A DNA stretch of 14,551 nucleotides from CAZKYP01 sp964556885. Lineage in GTDB: Bacteria > Planctomycetota > Phycisphaerae > Sedimentisphaerales > Anaerobacaceae. A program made the position numbers and the translations under genes. Where the stretch lies: positions 1 through 14,551 of the forward strand of contig CAZKYP010000075.1 in the NCBI GenBank assembly GCA_964556885.1. Direction: 5' to 3'. Numbering within the stretch: position 1 is the stretch's first letter; every line of letters begins with the position of its first letter. Of this stretch, positions 7,689 through 13,921 are shown piece after piece. Under the pieces are notes generated by a model that saw only the letters and a program-made list of their open reading frames with translations, had not been told where the DNA came from and ran no database searches.

Positions 7689-9377
7689 TTGAACACGGAA
7701 AATCTAACAACTGTATCTATTTCCACAGAGTTCACTCAACTTAACAAAGATTCGCTGGCGATATTCTTCCTTGGATTCATCATTTTTACAATAGCTCTTA
7801 AACCGGAATTCACAGGCATCCAGGCCCGTTTTGCTCTGTTCGCACAGGAAATGCTGCGCTACGGCCCTACCTTTTTTCCAACTACCTATCAGATACCGTA
7901 TCCAGACTACCCGGTAACATCAACTTTTATGATCTACCTTGTCTCTCTGTTGTTTGGAAGAGTGACTCAGTTTTCTGCAGTTCTTCCAACAGCGTTAACT
8001 TCTGCTTTGATACTCGTTGTTACCTACCGAATTGGTGCGATACAATCAAGGAAATGGGGTTTGCTCGCTGTACTATTTGTGTTATCAACACATCTGTTTT
8101 TCAGCGAGTCGCGGAGTATTTCTTTGGACCAGTATGTGAGTCTGGCAACAGTTCTGTGTTTCTATATAATCTATTCAGCAGATGTTTTTAACAGACGAAA
8201 ACGTTTATGGTTTATTCCATTGCTGCTGGCTGTAAGTTTTTCTTTTCGCGGCCCGATCGGCTTGATAATTCCCGCCGCTGTCGTGTGCAGCTATTACCTG
8301 TGGCGCAGAGAATTCAGGAAATTGATTGCGATGGGTTTAGCGGCATTGTGCGTACTGATTTTATGTGGTGTGGGATTATTAGCTGCGGCCGATTTCCAGG
8401 CCGGGGAAGCATTTGTAAAAAGGGTGATTGATGCTCAAGCGGCCGGACGTATGGCCCAGAGCAATAAAAGTTATTTATTTTATTGGTACGGCTGCCTGTA
8501 TAATTGTGCTGTATGTTATCCTTTAGCTATCGTGATGCTGATCTCCGGCTTCAAGAATATTGTGAAAAAGGAAAATAGTAATTATATCCTAATGGGTTGC
8601 CTTTTTAGCTGGATTCTTATCTTATTAATAGGTATGTCAATCCCGGCGACAAAAAACATACGTTATATTACACCGATTGTCCCGGCTCTTTCTCTGGTTG
8701 CTTCTTACATGTTTATTGATTCTTCAACCAAAGGAATCCTGGTTGAGGCAAGAAAGGCTTTTCTTTCTGTTTGCTCTTTCCTGCCCTTGTCGGCGAGTCT
8801 CGCAATAGTGGGTCTCCTTTGTTTCGGCAGGTACTTTGGCTTTCCCGTAAATGTTCATTATATAATCGTACTGTTATTGTTGATCGGTTTGACTATAATT
8901 GTCAGAACTCAAAAACGACAATCACAAGTTGATTCCAGAAGAGATATGGGCTTTGTAGTGGTTGCGGTATTAGTATTTATTATTGTTAATATTGGCGTTG
9001 TCGAGCCCGCCAATTTGGCCCTGGAAAATACCAGGCCATTTGTTGAAAAAATGGAATTTCTACAAAAGGAGCATCAAGGTCGAATAGCTTTTTACCAGAT
9101 AGGTCCCGACGCGGAAGACATCAAATTTGCAGCTAACTACGATGGGCCGATAAAGCCTGTGTTCATAAAAGATTCTGCAGACCTTTTACAAGAATCGTCA
9201 CAAACATATTTTATATCCCGACAAAAAAGATTTGATGATTTACCTGAAGAGGTTGCACAGAGAATGCATGTTGAATTTTATGGAAAAATCGGCCATAAGG
9301 ATTGTGTGGTATTTTCCCGTAAATTCGATTTTAATGAAACCAATTCGTCAAGTAACGGTGTTCCATCTCATATTTAA
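7689..9377 (+). CDS. ArnT-related GT-C glycosyltransferase (COG1807-like)
   Basis: Start choice: TTG at 7689 has AAAGG 7 nt upstream and follows the arnD stop. An in-frame ATG at 7641 would overlap arnD by 37 bp but has no spaced Shine-Dalgarno sequence; it remains possible. From the TTG the protein has 562 residues, with many membrane helices and a ~120-residue soluble C-terminal domain, as in ArnT-type transferases. The first periplasmic loop reads GIQARFALFAQEM, then FFPTTY and PYPDYP, which corresponds in position to the DETRYAEI and FEKP blocks of ArnT. The acidic DE pair of ArnT is Ile44-Gln45 here, so the catalytic arrangement differs. Later segments include RSISLDQY and FRGPIGLIIPA. 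I recall this as a PMT/ArnT-like subfamily of undefined substrate. The neighbours suggest transfer of a lipid-linked sugar, perhaps L-Ara4N to a second acceptor, which is inference. Confidence 0.82.
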   Translation: MNTENLTTVSISTEFTQLNKDSLAIFFLGFIIFTIALKPEFTGIQARFALFAQEMLRYGPTFFPTTYQIPYPDYPVTSTFMIYLVSLLFGRVTQFSAVLPTALTSALILVVTYRIGAIQSRKWGLLAVLFVLSTHLFFSESRSISLDQYVSLATVLCFYIIYSADVFNRRKRLWFIPLLLAVSFSFRGPIGLIIPAAVVCSYYLWRREFRKLIAMGLAALCVLILCGVGLLAAADFQAGEAFVKRVIDAQAAGRMAQSNKSYLFYWYGCLYNCAVCYPLAIVMLISGFKNIVKKENSNYILMGCLFSWILILLIGMSIPATKNIRYITPIVPALSLVASYMFIDSSTKGILVEARKAFLSVCSFLPLSASLAIVGLLCFGRYFGFPVNVHYIIVLLLLIGLTIIVRTQKRQSQVDSRRDMGFVVVAVLVFIIVNIGVVEPANLALENTRPFVEKMEFLQKEHQGRIAFYQIGPDAEDIKFAANYDGPIKPVFIKDSADLLQESSQTYFISRQKRFDDLPEEVAQRMHVEFYGKIGHKDCVVFSRKFDFNETNSSSNGVPSHI

Positions 9378-9386
9378 CGAATAAAA

Positions 9387-9391
9387 GGGAG
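9387..9391 (+). promoter_or_regulatory. Ribosome binding site supporting a TTG start
   Basis: GGGAG, within AAAAGGGAG, lies 7 nt before the TTG at 9399. It decides this start because any later in-frame ATG would remove most of the export signal. Confidence 0.65.
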
Positions 9392-9398
9392 ATTTTCA

Positions 9399-10340
9399 TT
9401 GAGAATTAAATCGTTCTATAGGTTTTTAATAATTACGTTGATGTGTCCGGGCATTCAAAACGGTCTTTTTGCCCGGGATAACATCAATCTCCTCGATAAA
9501 TATATCTTTACTCCGGCCCAGTATAATAGTATGTATTCGAAACAAAACGCTTCATTTTTCAATTCATCATGGTCGTTTGACAACTGGTCGCGCAAAAAGA
9601 AGGTGGTTGCGCTCAACCTGGCCGCTGTTGGCACCATACTGGCGGTTGGATCGTCATCCTGGGATTATTGCAGTTCTTCCTTTCATTTTGAGAATGAGGG
9701 CTGGTTTGACCCCGATACTAATTACGGCGGTGCGGACAAGCTTGGACATGCCTTTGGTGCATACGCCCTCACCAGCTTTTATGATAACATTTACAAAAAA
9801 TTCGGGTACTCCGATGAACAGGCAATTCTCGGAGGAGCATTAAGCAGCTGGTCTCAAATGACCCTGATTGAAGTTTGTGACGGCTTCAGTGAAGAACAGG
9901 GTTTTTGCTGGGAGGATGAAGTAATGAACACTATAGGAGTCGGTATGGCTTACCTGCGCCATCGATTCCCTGCGATTAAGGAAAAGGTGGATTTTCGTAT
10001 GGAGTGGTATCCTTCGCCGGCCTTTCGGCACGGGGACAGGTCGGACCCATTCACGGATTATTCCGGTCAAAAATATCTTCTGGCGTTGAAACCGGACGGT
10101 TTCCTGGAAACAGGAGATCCTCTGTTAAAATTGATGGAACTACAGTTAGGATATTACACACGTGGTTATGGGACAGGAGATGACCGTTATTTCAGCAATA
10201 AACACCGCTACAGTTATATTGGTATCGGTTTGAATGTAACATATCTTCTGGAGCTACTCACAGGACATAAAGCAGGAGGAATTTTTGATTATTTTCAGAT
10301 TCCCTGCACATATATATCATTTTCAACGGAAATTCGTTGA
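9399..10340 (+). CDS. Exported DUF2279 (YfiM-like) protein
   Basis: A 313-residue protein starting at TTG behind a good Shine-Dalgarno sequence. The N-terminus (MRIKSFYRFLIITL...GLFARD) looks like a Sec signal peptide with possible cleavage after LFA near residue 25. A cysteine at residue 16 follows LIITLM but makes a poor lipobox. Residues ~109-185 carry the DUF2279 pattern: GGADKLGHAFGAY (111-122), TLIEVCDGFSEEQGF with Glu158, and WEDEVMNTIG. The C-terminal ~100 residues are rich in aromatic and Gly residues (DYSGQKYLLAL, GYYTRGYG, YIGIGLNVTYLL), suggesting short beta strands or outer-membrane association. The biochemical role of the family is, to my knowledge, undefined. Its place between two ArnT-like transferases, 21 bp after one and 19 bp before the other, suggests an envelope function tied to the glycan modification. 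Confidence 0.75.
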   Translation: MRIKSFYRFLIITLMCPGIQNGLFARDNINLLDKYIFTPAQYNSMYSKQNASFFNSSWSFDNWSRKKKVVALNLAAVGTILAVGSSSWDYCSSSFHFENEGWFDPDTNYGGADKLGHAFGAYALTSFYDNIYKKFGYSDEQAILGGALSSWSQMTLIEVCDGFSEEQGFCWEDEVMNTIGVGMAYLRHRFPAIKEKVDFRMEWYPSPAFRHGDRSDPFTDYSGQKYLLALKPDGFLETGDPLLKLMELQLGYYTRGYGTGDDRYFSNKHRYSYIGIGLNVTYLLELLTGHKAGGIFDYFQIPCTYISFSTEIR

Positions 10341-10359
10341 TCAATATTAATCAGTTAGA

Positions 10360-12033
10360 ATGATGAAAAAAGTCACTATAGCCATATTTATATTATTCTT
10401 TATGTTATACATCCTGCCGCTTGGTGTGCGGCCTATTTTGATTCCGGATGAAACTCGGTATGCTGAGATTGGCAGAGAAATGGTTGATACAGGTGACTGG
10501 ATTGTCCCTCGGATTGACGGATTGCGATATTTCGAAAAACCGATCCTTGGTTATTGGCTCCATGCATTAAGCATTAAGCTGCTGGGCACAAATGCCTTTG
10601 CTATACGCCTGCCCTCCGCTCTGGCAGTGGGATTATCGGCGTTAATACTATTCTTTTTTGTTCGTCGATTTACCGGTGGAGCAGCGGCTGCAATTGCTGC
10701 TGTTGCAGTTTTTTTGACCTGTTTTGAAATTTTGGGTGTAGGGACTTTTTGTGTGCTTGACAGTATATTTTCTATGTTCGTTACAGCCACAATGATAGCA
10801 TTTTATTTTGCTTTTATGGAGACCCGTTCGTCGAAAAAAACGACCTTTCTCCTCCTTGCAGGCATTGCCTGCGGCCTGGCATTTTTAACCAAGGGATTCC
10901 TGGCATTTGTGATACCGGCAATCGTAATCATTCCTTTCTCAATCTGGCAGCGAAGATTCACAAAATCCATTTTTATGTGTTTGATAATTGCAGCAACTGC
11001 AATTCTTACGGCTCTTCCCTGGTGCATAATGATTTATCTTAAAGAGCCTGATTTCTGGCATTACTTCTTTTGGATCGAACATGTTGATCGTTTCGTTTCT
11101 CCTGATGGAGACCAGCATCCGCAGCCATTTTGGTTCTATCTGCCCTATATTTTAGCAGGAACTCTGCCTTGGACGGTTCAAATTGCTTCGGTAATATACA
11201 AATACAGGAAGTCCTCCCTTAATTGTTTCGCCTTTTGCTGGTTTCTGTTTCCATTTCTTTTTTTCTCAGCTTGTCGAGGTAAGCTGGGAACTTACATCTT
11301 ACCGTGTTTTCCACCTTTGATAGTACTCTTTGCGATTGGCTTGCAGCAGGAATTCAAGACAGCTATCACCAAAAGATTCAAACCTTCTGATATAATCGGA
11401 GTAGTATTGATCGTGACTTCAATTATTGTTTTGGTATTAACTCAGACGGTTATACCTCAGACAAAAATCTACAGTTCAAGCGAGACCTGGAAGTGGTTAC
11501 TTATTAGTATCGGGCTTTTATTTTATGCAGTTTTCCTTACTAAAGCTGCAGGTGCTGTTACAAACACGAATAAATTTGCTCTATCCTGTTTAGCACCGGT
11601 TTTAGTCATGTTCATTGCACATTTTGCCTTACCCAATCAATTAATGGAAAAGAAGGCTCCTTCCGAATTCTTAATTAAACATAAAGACAGGATTAACCGT
11701 CAGAGTATTATTGTCTCGGATAATTATCTCGCATCTGCAATTTGCTGGAATTACAAGCGCAGCGATGTTTTTTTCCTCGACAGGACCGGTGAGTTTGACT
11801 ATGGACTTCAATATAAGGATTCGCATCAGCGCCTGCTTGATATCGACCAATTGAAAAAGCTGATTACAGAAGGTTCCGGCAACAGACCTATTACGGTAAT
11901 CATGCTTGTAAAACGATATTTAGATTATAAACACAGGCTTCCGAAACCAGTTTATGAGGACATTGAGGGCAGTTTCGTATTTGCGGAATTTACTGATATA
12001 AGTGTATCGAATATATCTAACAGCTCTCTATGA
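10360..12033 (+). CDS. arnT: Lipid A 4-amino-4-deoxy-L-arabinose transferase ArnT
   Basis: A 557-residue GT83 integral membrane transferase (enteric ArnT is ~550) that moves L-Ara4N from undecaprenyl phosphate to lipid A phosphates on the periplasmic side of the inner membrane. Diagnostic segments are PDETRYAEIGREM (Asp30-Glu31, first periplasmic loop), GDWIVPRIDGLRYFEKPILGYW (split here: GDWIVP, then RYFEKP at ~56-61), VLD near 142, LTKGFLAF, and the strong ArnT block DFWHYFFWIEHVDRF, then FFSACRGKLGTYILPCFPPL. Roughly 12-13 hydrophobic segments precede a soluble C-terminal domain with GEFDYGLQY. Two adjacent ATGs (10360 and 10363) are both in frame; the upstream region has no clear Shine-Dalgarno sequence. 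This is the best ArnT of the three transferases in the operon and is its last gene. Confidence 0.95.
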   Translation: MMKKVTIAIFILFFMLYILPLGVRPILIPDETRYAEIGREMVDTGDWIVPRIDGLRYFEKPILGYWLHALSIKLLGTNAFAIRLPSALAVGLSALILFFFVRRFTGGAAAAIAAVAVFLTCFEILGVGTFCVLDSIFSMFVTATMIAFYFAFMETRSSKKTTFLLLAGIACGLAFLTKGFLAFVIPAIVIIPFSIWQRRFTKSIFMCLIIAATAILTALPWCIMIYLKEPDFWHYFFWIEHVDRFVSPDGDQHPQPFWFYLPYILAGTLPWTVQIASVIYKYRKSSLNCFAFCWFLFPFLFFSACRGKLGTYILPCFPPLIVLFAIGLQQEFKTAITKRFKPSDIIGVVLIVTSIIVLVLTQTVIPQTKIYSSSETWKWLLISIGLLFYAVFLTKAAGAVTNTNKFALSCLAPVLVMFIAHFALPNQLMEKKAPSEFLIKHKDRINRQSIIVSDNYLASAICWNYKRSDVFFLDRTGEFDYGLQYKDSHQRLLDIDQLKKLITEGSGNRPITVIMLVKRYLDYKHRLPKPVYEDIEGSFVFAEFTDISVSNISNSSL

Positions 12034-12338
12034 ATTGATAAAAAACGGAATTTACTGATAAATTGTGCGATTTATAGATATCCTTTCAATAGCGAGAACA
12101 CATAAGTGACCGCTGTTATCTGCTAAAATACGATTATCGGTTTTAGCCGAAATCCGCTTTTACCGCCCTCGAAGAGGGCTGGGCGGCAAAAGAAAGGTGG
12201 AGGCGTTATTCTCTGGAGAAAACAACTTACATCAATTTGTGTTGAAACGATCTATATGAATCATACATTTTAGGACCAACCTTTCGTTATTTTTTCGAGG
12301 TTGTTATGTCCATAATCTATTTTAGGATTTTTAAGGTA
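12034..12338 (+). other. Intergenic region between convergent arnT and receiver gene
   Basis: No credible gene is seen in either direction. The minus strand just past the receiver gene's stop was read for a lost helix-turn-helix, and none is recognisable. The region holds a palindromic element (12157-12220). There is also a weak inverted repeat, CAACCT (12277-12282) with AGGTTG (12298-12303), around a T-rich 15-nt loop. No GC-rich stem followed directly by a T-run was found, so no intrinsic terminator for arnT or the receiver gene can be called. Confidence 0.6.
12157..12220. repeat. Nested palindromic intergenic element (REP/MITE-like)
   Basis: Two competing stems are present. The inner one is GCCCTC-GAA-GAGGGC (12165-12179), a perfect 6-bp stem. 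The outer one pairs CTTTT-a-CCGCCC (12157-12168) with GGGCGG-c-AAAAG (12181-12192), 11 bp with one mismatch. A further short palindrome, TTCTC-TG-GAGAA (12209-12220), follows. T-rich sequence precedes the stem and A-rich sequence follows it, the opposite of a bidirectional terminator. The string resembles degenerate intergenic repeats with a CCCTC...GAGGG hairpin that are scattered in many genomes. Only one copy is visible, so repeat status is inferred. Confidence 0.45.
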
Positions 12339-12833
12339 TTATTCGCAACACCTTTTAGAATCATCGGCTAAGAACTCATTAAGTTCATGCTTTTGGAACT
12401 TTTTGGTTAACCTCTTATTAAGATAAATTCCCCCTCCAAGAATTTGTCTTATTGCAACGATAATTTTTTCAGACAGCTCATCCTTAGTAATATATCCTCT
12501 TGCTCCTACCTCGAAAGCTTGTTTGATGTATCTCAGTCCATCACTCATAGAAAATATCAGCACAACAATATTTGGACATAGTGCTTTTATCTTTTTTGTA
12601 ACCTGAATGCCCGTGGTATTTTTTAGTAACATATCGATAATGGCCAGATCAATTCGCTGTTTTTTTACGGCTCTCACAGCTTCTGCAGCGTTTCCCGCCC
12701 TGGCACTAACCACCAGGTCCGCTTCGTGATTAAGAAGCTCTGTTAATCCATCAAGTACTATAGGATGATCATCAACAACCAGTATATTAATTTTTCTTGA
12801 TGCGAGAGTTTTGCTGTTTTTCTTTTCGACCAT
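12339..12833 (-). CDS. Stand-alone response regulator receiver protein (NarL/FixJ type, no HTH)
   Basis: A 164-residue protein. After ~15 extra N-terminal residues it shows a complete receiver domain: VVDDHP with acidic-pocket Asp21/Asp22, predicted phospho-acceptor Asp67 in LAIIDML, Ser95 in the switch position, and conserved Lys117 in YITKDEL. The RQILGGGIYLNKRLTKKF segment matches the linker of the neighbouring full regulator, but the protein ends 20 residues later (KRCCE) with no LuxR-type HTH. It therefore either works through protein contacts or as a phosphate sink, or is a truncated regulator. No HTH remnant is visible downstream. The ATG at 12833 lacks a clear Shine-Dalgarno sequence, and a promoter-like site lies close upstream. 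Confidence 0.85.
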   Translation of the reverse strand: MVEKKNSKTLASRKINILVVDDHPIVLDGLTELLNHEADLVVSARAGNAAEAVRAVKKQRIDLAIIDMLLKNTTGIQVTKKIKALCPNIVVLIFSMSDGLRYIKQAFEVGARGYITKDELSEKIIVAIRQILGGGIYLNKRLTKKFQKHELNEFLADDSKRCCE

Positions 12834-12855
12834 AATATGTTCACATGCAACTTTT

Positions 12856-12884
12856 ATAATAACTTTCAGAAAAGAACAGGTAAA
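12856..12884 (-). promoter_or_regulatory. Sigma-70-like promoter candidate for the receiver gene
   Basis: Read on the minus strand, TTTACC (-35, bases 12884-12879) and TATTAT (-10, bases 12861-12856) are separated by 17 nt. Predicted transcription would begin about 16 nt before the ATG at 12833, giving a short leader. The sequence match is fair but no experiment supports it. Confidence 0.45.
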
Positions 12885-12895
12885 TTATTGTTCTA

Positions 12896-12908
12896 AGTCG
12901 GTACGACT
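12896..12908. promoter_or_regulatory. Short inverted repeat upstream of the receiver-gene promoter
   Basis: AGTCG-GTA-CGACT is a perfect 5-bp inverted repeat located just upstream of the predicted -35, where an activator could bind. It overlaps the 10-mer GACTACAAAT (12905-12914), which recurs exactly at 13902-13911 upstream of the flgM-like unit. An operator role is speculative. Confidence 0.25.
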
Positions 12909-13062
12909 ACAAATACCAATATTATCGACCCATTTGTAACAAAATCTTCTGTCGCTGCCGGTTTTAATTATTTCCTGTACTTACCAATCTGTGTCTTGTT
13001 AGGCCGAGAGACCTATTTGTCAACGAGCCGGCATTTAGACACAAATGGTCTGTTTTGCGGTC

Positions 13063-13317
13063 CTATTCGATAAAGTCATCAAGAAGGTGGTCAAGAACAG
13101 TATTCAATAGCTTATCAATGTCGTATGTGCCTTCGGCAAGCTGCTGCCTAACCTTAAAAATTTTCTTCTTACGAACTGGTGGCAGTGAGCGACTGTTTTG
13201 CAACGTCTGAGCGGTTATTCTCCCCCGGGCCTTGTTGCTGGCGCCCCAATTCATAGAGTTATCTGTGTTTCTGGTTATTACAATCGACTCAGTATTTTGT
13301 TGACTTAAATCCGACAT
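13063..13317 (-). CDS. FlgM-like anti-sigma-28 factor
   Basis: An 84-residue protein. The C-terminal half reads KKKIFKVRQQLAEGTYDIDKLL and then VLDHLLDDF. This fits the FlgM pattern of a helix with basic residues, 'I..G.Y.vD', then a second helix ending in LL. The N-terminal half is polar and probably disordered, as expected for FlgM, which binds the flagellar sigma factor FliA/sigma-28 and is exported through the flagellar hook-basal body. The length is close to the usual 85-100. The ATG at 13317 has AGAGGA (bases 13329-13324) 6 nt upstream, a convincing Shine-Dalgarno sequence. A decayed frame ends 1 nt before this ATG. The assignment rests on one motif in a short protein, so it is moderate; no other flagellar gene is in the window. 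Confidence 0.6.
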   Translation of the reverse strand: MSDLSQQNTESIVITRNTDNSMNWGASNKARGRITAQTLQNSRSLPPVRKKKIFKVRQQLAEGTYDIDKLLNTVLDHLLDDFIE

Positions 13318-13318
13318 T

Positions 13319-13546
13319 TTAGATCCTCTTATAAGAAGCTTTCGACGAGCTTCTAAAAATATTGCGGACAGAAGTTTTTATTAAGCTGTCAACCAAGCTA
13401 TATATGTTTCGTAGCCTTCCATCGCTGCGTTTGTATTCTGCCAAATCCGACAACGCTGCTTTAGCTAAAGTGTCCGTTTCTTTGCCAAACCTGGCTTTCC
13501 TATCTATCTCTCTCCGAAACCGTTCGGCCTATTCCAAGGCATCCAT
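13319..13546 (-). pseudogene. Decayed small reading frame upstream of flgM-like gene
   Basis: From the ATG at 13546 the frame reads MDALE, then an amber codon (13531-13529), then 69 open codons to a TAA at 13321-13319, one base before the flgM-like ATG. The second repeat copy has CAG (Gln) at the amber position, reading MDALEQAERF. If that Gln is ancestral, the product would be a 75-residue, charged, probably helical protein (KETDTLAKAA, then a C-terminal segment with SLVDSLIKT). I do not recognise it. The 1-nt spacing to the next start suggests former translational coupling, but no Shine-Dalgarno sequence precedes the ATG, and the differences between the copies are not clearly synonymous. 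A non-coding explanation remains open. Confidence 0.35.
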
Positions 13547-13711
13547 GCCCAACTTATGCGTTTCGCGGCCTTCCATTGCTGCGTCTGTTTTCTGCCAAAC
13601 CCGACGCCGCTGCTTTAGCTAAAGTGTCCGTTTCTTTGCTAAACCCAGCTTTCCTTCGCTCTCTCTGAAACCGTTCGGCCTGTTCCAAGGCATCCATACC
13701 GAACTAATGCG
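13407..13711. repeat. Tandem direct duplication, two units of 154 and 151 bp
   Basis: Unit 1 is 13407-13560 and unit 2 is 13561-13711, directly adjacent. By hand alignment they differ at about 18 of 151 positions (~88% identity) plus a 3-bp gap. A central block of 32 bp is identical; it contains a perfect 12-bp palindrome, CTTTAGCTAAAG (13459-13470 and 13613-13624). Each unit also has a hairpin, CCGAA-accg-TTCGG (13514-13527 in unit 1), which in unit 2 changes one C to T and could keep a G-U pair as RNA. On the minus strand unit 2 holds a 47-codon frame (13697-13554) starting MDALEQAERF; unit 1 has the same frame with an amber codon. The units are out of frame with each other. Confidence 0.85.
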
Positions 13712-13746
13712 AAGTCTTGTGCTCGGCGCTATTAATATAGAATCCG

Positions 13747-13774
13747 ATAATAACATAAGTTCAACCTGTGTAAA
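13747..13774 (-). promoter_or_regulatory. Sigma-70-like promoter candidate for the repeat/flgM-like unit
   Basis: On the minus strand TTTACA (-35, bases 13774-13769) and TATTAT (-10, bases 13752-13747) are separated by 16 nt, a better match than the similar site before the receiver gene. A transcript from here would cross the tandem duplication before the flgM-like gene, giving a leader of about 420 nt. Confidence 0.45.
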
Positions 13775-13811
13775 TCGGAGTGGGGGCTGATTTTTCTGTC
13801 GGTGAAAATGC

Positions 13812-13838
13812 TTACCTTTGTGTAGGTAAAATCCTACA
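13812..13838. promoter_or_regulatory. Overlapping, mutually exclusive inverted repeats
   Basis: TTACCT (13812-13817) can pair with AGGTAA (13824-13829), and TGTAGG (13821-13826) can pair with CCTACA (13833-13838). Both are perfect 6-bp stems with 6-nt loops and share bases, so only one can form at a time. The site is ~40 bp upstream of the promoter candidate at 13747-13774. It could be a dyad operator for a response regulator, or chance. Confidence 0.3.
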
Positions 13839-13886
13839 ATGTGGTCTGAACAAAGAAAGCATTCGTTTCCGAAGTGTTATGTTAAG

Positions 13887-13908
13887 TGTAGTAATCTGAA
13901 GGACTACA
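13887..13908. promoter_or_regulatory. Inverted repeat TGTAGT-N10-ACTACA after the response regulator
   Basis: TGTAGT (13887-13892) and ACTACA (13903-13908) form a perfect 6-bp dyad just past the stop of the regulator ending at 13922. It shares the TGTAG half-site with the dyad at 13821-13838, and its right arm contains the 10-mer also found upstream of the receiver gene. There is no T-run after the stem on either strand, so a terminator is unlikely. Confidence 0.3.
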
Positions 13909-13921
13909 AATCAGGATAAAA

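Noticed and set aside
12144..12239. A short plus-strand frame reading ALEEGWAAKERW, possible gene remnant
   Set aside because: It has no start or ribosome binding site, and its content is explained by translating the palindromic repeat.
12277..12303. CAACCT...AGGTTG stem as a terminator for arnT or the receiver gene
   Set aside because: It has only six pairs, a 15-nt loop and no T-run after the stem on either strand.
13362..13622. An 86-codon plus-strand frame across the duplication
   Set aside because: It has no good ribosome binding site, changes frame between the two repeat units, and reads as Ser/Leu-rich sequence of no recognised family. The minus-strand reading is more gene-like.
13743..13750. 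TCCGATAA, resembling the sigma-28 -10 box GCCGATAA, tempting because of the nearby FlgM-like gene
   Set aside because: It points rightward, where no gene follows, and no TAAAGTTT-like -35 sits at the needed spacing.
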